From NCBI GenBank assembly GCA_022425565.1, contig JAKMFG010000141.1, forward strand, positions 1-8,542: a stretch of 8,542 nucleotides of DNA. Reading direction: 5' to 3'. This document shows positions 1 to 7,271 of this stretch, piece after piece. How positions within the stretch are numbered: the stretch's first letter is position 1; every line of letters begins with the position of its first letter. Made by a program: the position numbers and the translations under genes. The notes under the pieces are model-generated. The model saw only the letters and a program-made list of their open reading frames with translations. It had not been told where the DNA came from and made no database searches. The stretch is from Alphaproteobacteria bacterium (GTDB lineage: Bacteria > Pseudomonadota > Alphaproteobacteria > Puniceispirillales > Puniceispirillaceae).

Positions 1-1
1 G

Positions 2-421
2 GCTGTGATGGAATTCTATGGGGGGGCTGGGCCTCGCTCCGTGCCGTTGGCAGTTATTCGCGATGTTGGCGGGTTGCTCGGCCGGGCCGGGCTGGCGCTG
101 CCGGTGGCCGATGCCGACAGGCTGACCATTACCTATCCCGACATGTTCCGGCTGATGGCGGACCTTCGCGGCATGGGTGAACAGAACGCGCTTCTTGGCC
201 GTCGCCGGGCACCGACCTCGCGGCGGCTGTTCCTTCGTGCGGCGGAAATCTATCATGACCGGTTCGCCGGCCCCGATGGGCGCATTCCGGCGAGTTTCGA
301 GATCATTACCCTGACCGGCTGGGCCCCGCATGAAAGCCAGCAGACCCCGCTTCGTCCGGGAAGCGCGGCGCATCGGCTTGCCGACAGCCTCGACACCACC
401 GAACACGATCCCGAAGGCTGA
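2..421 (+). CDS. SAM-dependent methyltransferase, BioC/NDUFAF5-like, C-terminal part (5' truncated by window edge)
   Basis: The reading frame is open to the left edge (first full codon at 2), so the GTG at 5 is internal and this is the last ~139 residues of a longer protein. The SAM-binding Rossmann half, including motif I, lies outside the window. What remains matches the C-terminal part of the alphaproteobacterial BioC-like methyltransferase family: a VGGLLGRAGLALPVAD segment, then MADLRGMGEQNAL, a LFLRAAEIYHDRF segment, and the signature ITLTGWAPHESQQ followed by PLRPGSA near the end. Family members are usually about 270-300 aa. The mitochondrial relative NDUFAF5 is a complex I assembly factor that hydroxylates an arginine; a similar role here is inference only. 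The gene runs convergent to the Nudix gene, with 6 bp between the two stop codons. Confidence 0.82.
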   Translation, partial: AVMEFYGGAGPRSVPLAVIRDVGGLLGRAGLALPVADADRLTITYPDMFRLMADLRGMGEQNALLGRRRAPTSRRLFLRAAEIYHDRFAGPDGRIPASFEIITLTGWAPHESQQTPLRPGSAAHRLADSLDTTEHDPEG

Positions 422-437
422 TCAAAGCTACATCAGC
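417..437. repeat. 6-bp perfect inverted repeat spanning two convergent stop codons
   Basis: GCTGAT (417-422) is separated by 9 bp from ATCAGC (432-437). The repeat covers the TGA of the methyltransferase (419-421) and the stop of the Nudix gene on the other strand (428-430). The gap between the genes is only 6 bp, so any transcription end signal must lie in coding sequence. The stem is short and has no T-tract, so calling it a bidirectional terminator would be speculative. Confidence 0.35.
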
Positions 438-865
438 AGATCCTGGATCACCGCAATCAGCGGCAGGTCGGCAGGCGGCATATCGTAATCGCGAAGCCGC
501 GCCGCCCGCGCCCAGGTCAGCTCGCCGCCTTCCACCGGTTGCGGCGTTCCTTTCCATTTCCGGCAGACATAGACAAGCATCAGAAGATGGAAGTCGTCAT
601 AGGCGTGGCTGACAAAGCTCAGCGGCGCGAGGCAGCTTTCCGCGGTGTCGATGGCGAGTTCCTCGCCAAGCTCGCGGATCAGCGCCGCTTCGGGTGTTTC
701 TCCGGCTTCGACCTTGCCGCCGGGGAATTCCCACAGTCCGGCCATGGCCTTGCCTTCGGGGCGCTGTGCCAGCAGCACGCGCCCGTCGGCATCCACCAGC
801 ACGACTGCGCTGACAAGAACCATCGGCAGGCCCGGCGCGGGATGATCAGCTGCGGTAGTCGGCAT
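428..865 (-). CDS. mutT: MutT-like Nudix hydrolase (8-oxo-dGTP diphosphatase type)
   Basis: With the start at 865 the product is 145 aa. It carries a Nudix box GX5EX7REUXEE: Gly50, Glu56, then Arg64-Glu65 and the metal-binding Glu68-Glu69. Upstream is the MutT-type stretch VLLAQRPEGK (30-39) and LWEFPGGKVEAGE (44-56). MutT enzymes hydrolyse 8-oxo-dGTP to the monophosphate, preventing A:T to C:G mutation; substrate is inferred, since Nudix specificities vary. The box Gly that usually follows EEL is Ala71, a mild deviation. The start is uncertain. ATG 865 overlaps the argJ end by 20 bp; ATG 823 (131 aa) starts 22 bp after argJ and also fits MutT length; neither has a clear Shine-Dalgarno site. 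A start at 943 would overlap argJ by almost 100 bp and adds a non-conserved tail. It is the last gene of the isomerase-argJ-Nudix operon. Confidence 0.88.
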   Translation of the reverse strand: MPTTAADHPAPGLPMVLVSAVVLVDADGRVLLAQRPEGKAMAGLWEFPGGKVEAGETPEAALIRELGEELAIDTAESCLAPLSFVSHAYDDFHLLMLVYVCRKWKGTPQPVEGGELTWARAARLRDYDMPPADLPLIAVIQDLLM

Positions 866-2069
866 TGATCGATATATATCCGTGGGTGAGGTCGCAGGTC
901 CAGATGCGGGCCGTGCCAGTACCGTCGCCGACCTTGACGGCAATATCGATTTCCTCGCCTTTCATGTGCAATGCAACGGGCGATTCGTCATAATCGACAA
1001 CACGCGTACCGGCGGCGGCGATCAGGACGCCGCCCATCGAGATGCCCAGCTTGCTCTGGTCGATTCCGGCACCTGACTTGCCAACCGCCATGACGATGCG
1101 CCCCCAGTTTGCGTCCTCGCCGGCAACCGCCGTCTTCACCAGAGGCGAGTTGGCGATCGACATGCCGATGCCGTGTGCGACAGTGTCATCGGCGGCACCC
1201 GTCACGGCGATGGTGATGAATTTGGTGGCGCCTTCGCCGTCGCGGACAATCTGCCTGGCGAGGTCCTGCATCACCTGATCAAGTGCGCCGCGGAAGTCAT
1301 CGAGTGCCGGATCGTCAGCTCCGGCAACCGCATCATTCCCGGCTGCGCCGCTCGCCATCAGATAGACGCTGTCGTTCGTCGAGGTGTCGCTGTCGACGGT
1401 AATGGCGTTGAAGCTGCGATCTGTGGCATCGGCCAGCAATGCGGCCAGAACCGGTTGTGGCAGTGCCGCGTCGGTGGCGATGAACGCCAGCATCGTCGCC
1501 ATGTTGGGCGCGATCATGCCCGATCCCTTGGCGATGCCGGCGATCTGCACGTCAGTGCCGCCAATTGCGGCTGTGGTGCTCGCCCCTTTGGCGAATGTGT
1601 CGGTGGTAAGGATGGCTTGCGCCGCCGCCTGCCAGTCGGCGCTGCCGTTGGCGAGGCTGTCGAAATGGGCTGCGAGAACGGCGCTGTCCAGCGGCTCGCC
1701 GATCACGCCTGTCGATGCCATCAGCACTTCGCCGGGCGCGCAGCCCAGCTTGGTGGCGACACCTTCACAGCAGGTCGTGACGGCCGCCATGCCGCCATCG
1801 CCGGTAAAGGCGTTGGCATTGCCCGCATTCACAAGGATGGCGCGTGCCCCGCTGCCCGCGCCAAGCTGCCGCCTGCACCAATCGACCGGCGCTGCCGCCG
1901 TGTCCGATTTGGTAAAAACGGCGGCAATGCTGCCCGAACCGCTGAGCTGCATCAGCAGCATGTCGTCACGCCCGGTATATTTCATGCCGGATGCGGCGGT
2001 GGACAGCGTCACGCCCGCAATGTCTGGCATCGCCGGAAAGGCGGCGGGTGCCAGCGGCGAGACGGTCAT
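846..2069 (-). CDS. argJ: Bifunctional glutamate N-acetyltransferase / amino-acid acetyltransferase ArgJ
   Basis: The product is 407 aa, the usual ArgJ length. ArgJ moves the acetyl group from N-acetylornithine to glutamate, closing the cyclic arginine pathway; bifunctional members also use acetyl-CoA. The precursor cuts itself before a Thr that becomes the N-terminal nucleophile of the beta chain. Here that site is MATML with Thr192, preceded by KGSGMIAPN (181-189). Other family blocks are visible: LVNAGNANAFTG (79-90), STGVIGEPL with the Thr120-Gly121 oxyanion pair (119-127), TTDTFAKGA (155-163), TVDSDTSTNDS (224-234), DGEGATKF (277-284), KTAVAGEDANWGRI (312-325) and the C-terminus INADYRS. 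The start ATG overlaps the stop of the isomerase gene (ATGA, 2066-2069), which indicates translational coupling in a shared operon. Whether it also accepts acetyl-CoA cannot be read from sequence. No argA-type synthase is in the window. Confidence 0.97.
   Translation of the reverse strand: MTVSPLAPAAFPAMPDIAGVTLSTAASGMKYTGRDDMLLMQLSGSGSIAAVFTKSDTAAAPVDWCRRQLGAGSGARAILVNAGNANAFTGDGGMAAVTTCCEGVATKLGCAPGEVLMASTGVIGEPLDSAVLAAHFDSLANGSADWQAAAQAILTTDTFAKGASTTAAIGGTDVQIAGIAKGSGMIAPNMATMLAFIATDAALPQPVLAALLADATDRSFNAITVDSDTSTNDSVYLMASGAAGNDAVAGADDPALDDFRGALDQVMQDLARQIVRDGEGATKFITIAVTGAADDTVAHGIGMSIANSPLVKTAVAGEDANWGRIVMAVGKSGAGIDQSKLGISMGGVLIAAAGTRVVDYDESPVALHMKGEEIDIAVKVGDGTGTARIWTCDLTHGYISINADYRS
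871..880. repeat. 10-bp AT-rich palindrome in the argJ 3' end
   Basis: GATATATATC is perfectly self-complementary and lies within the last codons of argJ, just upstream of the possible Nudix start at 865. It uses an ATA isoleucine codon, which is rare in GC-rich alphaproteobacteria. No matching -35 element was found, so it is not called a promoter. Confidence 0.3.
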
Positions 2070-2920
2070 TGCGCGTTCTCGGCCGCCTGCTGGGCCTCTG
2101 TCATCACATCGGTCAGCGGCCGGACCTCGATCGTGGTGCCGGCACGCAAGGTCTCGACAATGCGCGCGAAGCTCTGCCGCGACAGATTGGCGGCAATCTG
2201 GTCGCGCATCTGGTCCAGCTCCGGTGCCTGTTCGATCCCTTTGTCCGACACCTGGATCACATGCCAGCCGAACTGGGTCTGGACCGGATTGTCCGAAAAG
2301 CCTCCAACCGGCATGCCGAAGGCGGCAGCCTCGAAGGCGGGAACCATCTGGCCACGGCCAAAGCTGCCGAGCGATCCGCCGTTCGGGCCGCTGGGACCGG
2401 TCGATTTTTCACGCGCAAGTTCGGCGAAATCGGCACCATCCTTCAGCTGGTCGATAATCGCTCTTGCCGCTTCCTCGGTCTCGACAAGGATATGCGAGGC
2501 GGTCACTGTCTCACGCGACCCGGTGTCGGCGACATAAGCGTCATAGGCTGTCTGAATGGCTTCCTCGGTGATTTCCTTGCCGACCTCGCGGGTGATGTAG
2601 GCCTCGGCTAGAACACGGTCAGCCGCGGTTTTCATGGCGCTGGCAACATCTTCTTCCTTGTCCAGCCCGCTGCTGCGCGCTGCGATTGCGGCGAGCCTCG
2701 AATTTGCCACATCGTCGACCAGCTGGTCATAGATGCTGGCGATGCCCTGCTGCTGATATTCCGGAGGCAGCGTTTCCGCCACTGCCATGATCTCGTCCAG
2801 CCAGATGCTGTCGCCGTCGATTGTTGCCACGGCGATGCGGTCCTGGGCCATGAGCTGCGCCGGAACGGCCAGCGAAAGGGACAGAACGGTGGTGGCCACG
2901 AAGGTGGAAAGCGGTTTCAT
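2066..2920 (-). CDS. Exported parvulin-type peptidyl-prolyl cis-trans isomerase
   Basis: The product is 284 aa. The N-terminus is a Sec signal peptide: Lys2, a hydrophobic core at about 6-20, and a likely cut after Ala25 (LMA/QD). Residues 26-130 form a helical region with a SurA/PrsA-like chaperone character. The PPIC rotamase domain runs from about 137 to 228, with SHILVETEEAA (142-152), GGSLGSFGRGQMVPAFE (181-197) and FGWHVIQV (217-224). A helical, Ala/Gln-rich tail follows. Such proteins catalyse prolyl isomerisation and help fold exported or outer-membrane proteins in the periplasm. With one rotamase domain it resembles PrsA or the alphaproteobacterial parvulins more than two-domain SurA, so no symbol is given. 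The start is well supported by a GAGGA site 6 nt upstream. It is the first gene of the operon with argJ and lies divergent to secA, which exports its likely clients. Confidence 0.93.
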   Translation of the reverse strand: MKPLSTFVATTVLSLSLAVPAQLMAQDRIAVATIDGDSIWLDEIMAVAETLPPEYQQQGIASIYDQLVDDVANSRLAAIAARSSGLDKEEDVASAMKTAADRVLAEAYITREVGKEITEEAIQTAYDAYVADTGSRETVTASHILVETEEAARAIIDQLKDGADFAELAREKSTGPSGPNGGSLGSFGRGQMVPAFEAAAFGMPVGGFSDNPVQTQFGWHVIQVSDKGIEQAPELDQMRDQIAANLSRQSFARIVETLRAGTTIEVRPLTDVMTEAQQAAENAQ

Positions 2921-2926
2921 CAGATA

Positions 2927-2931
2927 TCCTC
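2927..2931 (-). promoter_or_regulatory. Shine-Dalgarno site of the peptidyl-prolyl isomerase gene
   Basis: The minus strand reads GAGGA, 6 nt before the ATG at 2920. It is the clearest ribosome-binding site of the leftward operon. Both downstream genes appear to rely on overlap or close coupling instead. Confidence 0.75.
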
Positions 2932-3074
2932 ACGGAAAAGGGGAAAAATTTGCCTGGTCCCGGCCTTGTCGGTATGGCGACCATGTCTTGCTGGGACCCT
3001 GCCGGAAGCCGAGGGCAGTGTTGCCCATGACCGGCCGTATTTCAACCCTCTGCAACAGCTCGAAACATTGGTGT

Positions 3075-3244
3075 GGACAGGCGGCCGGCAGTCAGCGGTG
3101 GCATGCGTTCCAACAGGTGGTTTGATTGACAATTCAGGCCTGTGGCACTATGTCGAAACTGGCCGGAACATCCGGTTCGGCGGCGCTGTTGCGCAGCCGG
3201 AATAAGTCGGCACGGCAATCCGTTCTTCGGACAGGCCGCCGGCA
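3075..3244. repeat. Direct repeat pair (15/16 identical) bracketing the secA promoter
   Basis: Copy one is at 3075-3090 and copy two at 3229-3244. Both read GGACAGGC-G/C-GCCGGCA, with a single G/C difference at the ninth base. Copy one ends 35 bp before the -35 box; copy two lies in the secA leader, ending 9 bp before the Shine-Dalgarno site. Chance similarity in GC-rich DNA is possible. Confidence 0.45.
3126..3154 (+). promoter_or_regulatory. Putative sigma70-type promoter of secA
   Basis: A perfect -35 box TTGACA (3126-3131) is followed by a 17-bp spacer and a -10 box TATGTC (3149-3154), which matches TATAAT at three of six positions including TA at the start. Predicted transcription begins near 3161, giving a leader of about 103 nt. 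This is the best promoter match seen in the window and it supports placing the secA start at 3264, not within the promoter. Confidence 0.6.
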
Positions 3245-3253
3245 AGGTCACGC

Positions 3254-3258
3254 GGGGA
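3254..3258 (+). promoter_or_regulatory. Shine-Dalgarno site of secA
   Basis: GGGGA lies 5 nt before the ATG at 3264. It sits where expected for the start that gives the conserved SecA N-terminus. Confidence 0.6.
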
Positions 3259-3263
3259 AATGC

Positions 3264-5864
<2,601 letters not shown>

Positions 5865-5889
5865 CCGGTCGGCGCCAGGGTGCAGGGGA

Positions 5890-6414
5890 ATGATCAAATA
5901 CCAGCTGATCTGCGACAAGTCGCACGAGTTTGAGGGATGGTTTGGTGACTCCGCCGCCTTTGAATCGCAGCAGGAATCGGGATTCCTGACCTGTCCTGTC
6001 TGCGAGTCCGCCGATGTGCGCCGCGCGCTGATGGCCCCGAACCTCGCCAGCCCGAAAACCCGCAAGACCGATCTCGCCGAATGTCGACCTGCAGCGCCGC
6101 CCTCTTCGCAACCACAGCAGCAGGCTCCGCAGCAGGCGCCGCAACAGGCACCACAACAGGCAAGCGCCGCGCTTCCGCCAGCCGCCGCGCGCAAGATGCA
6201 GGAACTGATATCCGAGATGCGCGCCTTGCAGACAAAGATTCGTGAAGAATGCCGCGACGTTGGCGATGGTTTCGCCGAAGAAGCGCGGAAAATCCATTAT
6301 GGAGAGGCCGAGCCAGAGGGCATCTATGGCCAGGCCACGGTCGAGGAGCGCGAGGCGCTCGACGAGGAGGGCATCGAAATCATGGATATGCCCTGGCTTC
6401 CCAAGGACAATTGA
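5890..6414 (+). CDS. DUF1178 family protein with a putative zinc-binding N-terminus and a QQAP repeat
   Basis: The product is 174 aa and of unknown function. The N-terminus MIKYQLICDKSHEFEGWF and the CPVC pair (35-38) followed by ALMAPNL (46-52) are typical of DUF1178. Cys8, His12, Cys35 and Cys38 could form a small zinc ribbon, though this is inference. Residues 74-91 are a Gln/Pro/Ala low-complexity linker of QQAP repeats. A C-terminal helical part (96-135) follows, then the conserved GEAEPEGIYGQAT (138-150) and the closing acidic stretch ending in MPWLPKDN. The start has AGGG 9 nt upstream. Only 25 bp separate it from secA, so co-transcription is likely, but a role in export is not shown. 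In my recollection DUF1178 genes of this class usually sit by grxC and nitrilase genes near ubiG and lysC, and here ubiG/lysC are indeed next. Confidence 0.9.
   Translation: MIKYQLICDKSHEFEGWFGDSAAFESQQESGFLTCPVCESADVRRALMAPNLASPKTRKTDLAECRPAAPPSSQPQQQAPQQAPQQAPQQASAALPPAAARKMQELISEMRALQTKIREECRDVGDGFAEEARKIHYGEAEPEGIYGQATVEEREALDEEGIEIMDMPWLPKDN
5947..6008. other. Cluster of five GANTC sites
   Basis: GACTC 5947, GAATC 5962, GAATC 5974, GATTC 5981 and GAGTC 6004 lie within 62 bp. GANTC is the CcrM adenine-methylation target in many alphaproteobacteria. By my eye count only about twelve others occur in the remaining 8.5 kb. Four of the five encode Asp-Ser or Glu-Ser dipeptides of the DUF1178 protein, so protein sequence explains part of the clustering. 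Confidence 0.5.
6118..6165 (+). repeat. Four 12-bp tandem units encoding Gln-Gln-Ala-Pro
   Basis: Units begin at 6118, 6130, 6142 and 6154 and encode QQAP three times, then QQAS. The units differ mainly at third codon positions (CAG/CAA, GCT/GCG/GCA, CCG/CCA), so the repeat is not freshly duplicated DNA. It forms a flexible linker in the DUF1178 protein. Confidence 0.85.
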
Positions 6415-6436
6415 CGCCGCGAGTTATGAGCGTGCC

Positions 6437-6459
6437 GGCTGTTCGGACTGGCTGTTCGG
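6437..6459. repeat. Perfect 10-bp direct repeat with 13-bp period between convergent genes
   Basis: GGCTGTTCGG occurs at 6437-6446 and again at 6450-6459, with ACT between. It fills half of the 46-bp gap between the DUF1178 stop and the ubiG stop. No hairpin with T-tract was seen in this gap. Confidence 0.6.
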
Positions 6460-6460
6460 G

Positions 6461-7198
6461 TTAGATGCTGGTGCCGCTCGCCGCATAATTGATAGCCATC
6501 ATCGAAGTGCGAACGAATCCGTTGCCGCCGATGCGCCGCGCCGGACGCGGTGCGAAGCCTGTCATGTCATCAAGGATGATGCCGGCCCCGGCGAATTCGG
6601 CGCGAAGTTCATGCGGCCGGACGAAACGGGCCGGGTCATGCGTTCCGGCCGGCACCAGCCTGAAGACATATTCCAGCGCCACTTTCGCCAGCGCCAATGA
6701 TGCCAGCGTTCTGTTGATGGTGGTGATAACGACAGTCCCGCCAGGCGCCAGCATCGCGGCGATGGAAGCGGCGAACAGCCGCCTGTCCGTCACATGCTCG
6801 ATGACTTCCGAGGCATAGATCACATCGAATGTTGCACCCTTTTCGGCCAGTGCTTCGGCTGTACAGCAGCGGTAATCGATATCGAGCCCGGCACTTGTGG
6901 CATGTGCCTGTGCGGCCTCGATCGCCTCGGCGGTGGCGTCGATCCCGGTGACGATGCCGCCGAGCCGCGCCATTGGTTCGGCAAGCAGGCCGCCGCCACA
7001 ACCGATATCAAGAATGCGCAACCCGCTGACGCCGGTCACGCCGCTGCCTGTGCCAAGCCGCCTGACACTGTCGAGAATGTAGTCGATCCGCACTGGTGTG
7101 AAGTCATGAAGCGGCGCCATCGGCCCGTCAGGGTCCCACCATTGCGAGGACATCGCCGCGAAATTGTCGATTTCTTTTTGATCTGCCGTCGTGTTCAC
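6461..7198 (-). CDS. ubiG: Ubiquinone biosynthesis O-methyltransferase UbiG
   Basis: From the GTG at 7198 the product is 245 aa, the normal UbiG size. UbiG carries out the two SAM-dependent O-methylations of ubiquinone synthesis, on the 2-polyprenyl-6-hydroxyphenol and 3-demethylubiquinol intermediates. Family features: N-terminal EIDNFAAMSSQWWDPDGPM (9-27) and LHDFTPVRIDYI (30-41); motif I LDIGCGGGLLAEPMARLG (63-80) with acidic motif II around GIDATAEAI (85-93); FDVIYASEVIEHV (124-136); the conserved TINRT (160-164); and GTHDPARFVRP (185-195). The GTG is preceded by GGGG on the minus strand at suitable distance. A longer version from an ATG at 7282 would overlap the lysC start and adds 28 non-conserved residues. 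The gene is divergent from lysC (73 bp) and convergent with the DUF1178 gene. Confidence 0.94.
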   Translation of the reverse strand: MNTTADQKEIDNFAAMSSQWWDPDGPMAPLHDFTPVRIDYILDSVRRLGTGSGVTGVSGLRILDIGCGGGLLAEPMARLGGIVTGIDATAEAIEAAQAHATSAGLDIDYRCCTAEALAEKGATFDVIYASEVIEHVTDRRLFAASIAAMLAPGGTVVITTINRTLASLALAKVALEYVFRLVPAGTHDPARFVRPHELRAEFAGAGIILDDMTGFAPRPARRIGGNGFVRTSMMAINYAASGTSI

Positions 7199-7271
7199 AG
7201 GCTTGCCCCATATCGCCTTAGTCGCTAAGACATCAGCGTTTTCAACAACTGGCCGCAACCATAGGGCAAAA
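7199..7271. promoter_or_regulatory. ubiG/lysC divergent promoter region with a shared palindrome
   Basis: The 73-bp gap contains a perfect inverted repeat CTTAG-TCG-CTAAG (7217-7229). A weak rightward promoter for lysC can be drawn as TTGCCC (7203-7208), 17 bp, TAAGAC (7226-7231). A weak leftward one for ubiG is TTGAAA (complement of 7240-7245), 17 bp, ACTAAG (complement of 7217-7222). Each -10 box includes one arm of the palindrome. The box matches are poor (3 of 6 for each -10), so this is a hypothesis. A Shine-Dalgarno AGGG for lysC is at 7263-7266, 5 nt before its ATG. Confidence 0.35.

Larger units (their letters stand above)
2921..3263. other. 343-bp divergent intergenic control region between the isomerase gene and secA
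   Basis: No convincing gene lies here. The in-frame open stretch running into secA from 3126 is judged to be promoter and leader (see the promoter entry). The region holds the Shine-Dalgarno site of the isomerase gene, a sigma70-like promoter for secA, the secA leader of about 100 nt, a 16-bp direct repeat, and two 5-bp-stem inverted repeats (3013-3026 and 3163-3175). For the leftward gene the best promoter guess on the minus strand is a TTGAAA (complement of 3039-3044) with a poor -10, so I do not annotate it. By eye it contains no GANTC site. Confidence 0.7.

Noticed and set aside
866..943. Nudix protein start at 943
   Set aside because: It would overlap argJ coding sequence by 98 bp and adds residues outside the Nudix fold.
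1173..2537. A 454-codon plus-strand frame over argJ and the isomerase gene
   Set aside because: It is antisense to two strongly supported genes, and its translation is low-complexity Arg/Cys/Gly-rich with no family features.
3126..3263. N-terminal extension of SecA starting at 3126 or 3150
   Set aside because: The extra residues are basic and unlike SecA, a promoter overlaps both upstream ATGs, and the ATG at 3264 has the conserved N-terminus and a Shine-Dalgarno site.
6118..6165. The short tandem units considered as a CRISPR or other non-coding repeat array
   Set aside because: The units are contiguous with no spacers, in frame inside a coding region, and diverge at third codon positions, so this is a coding repeat.
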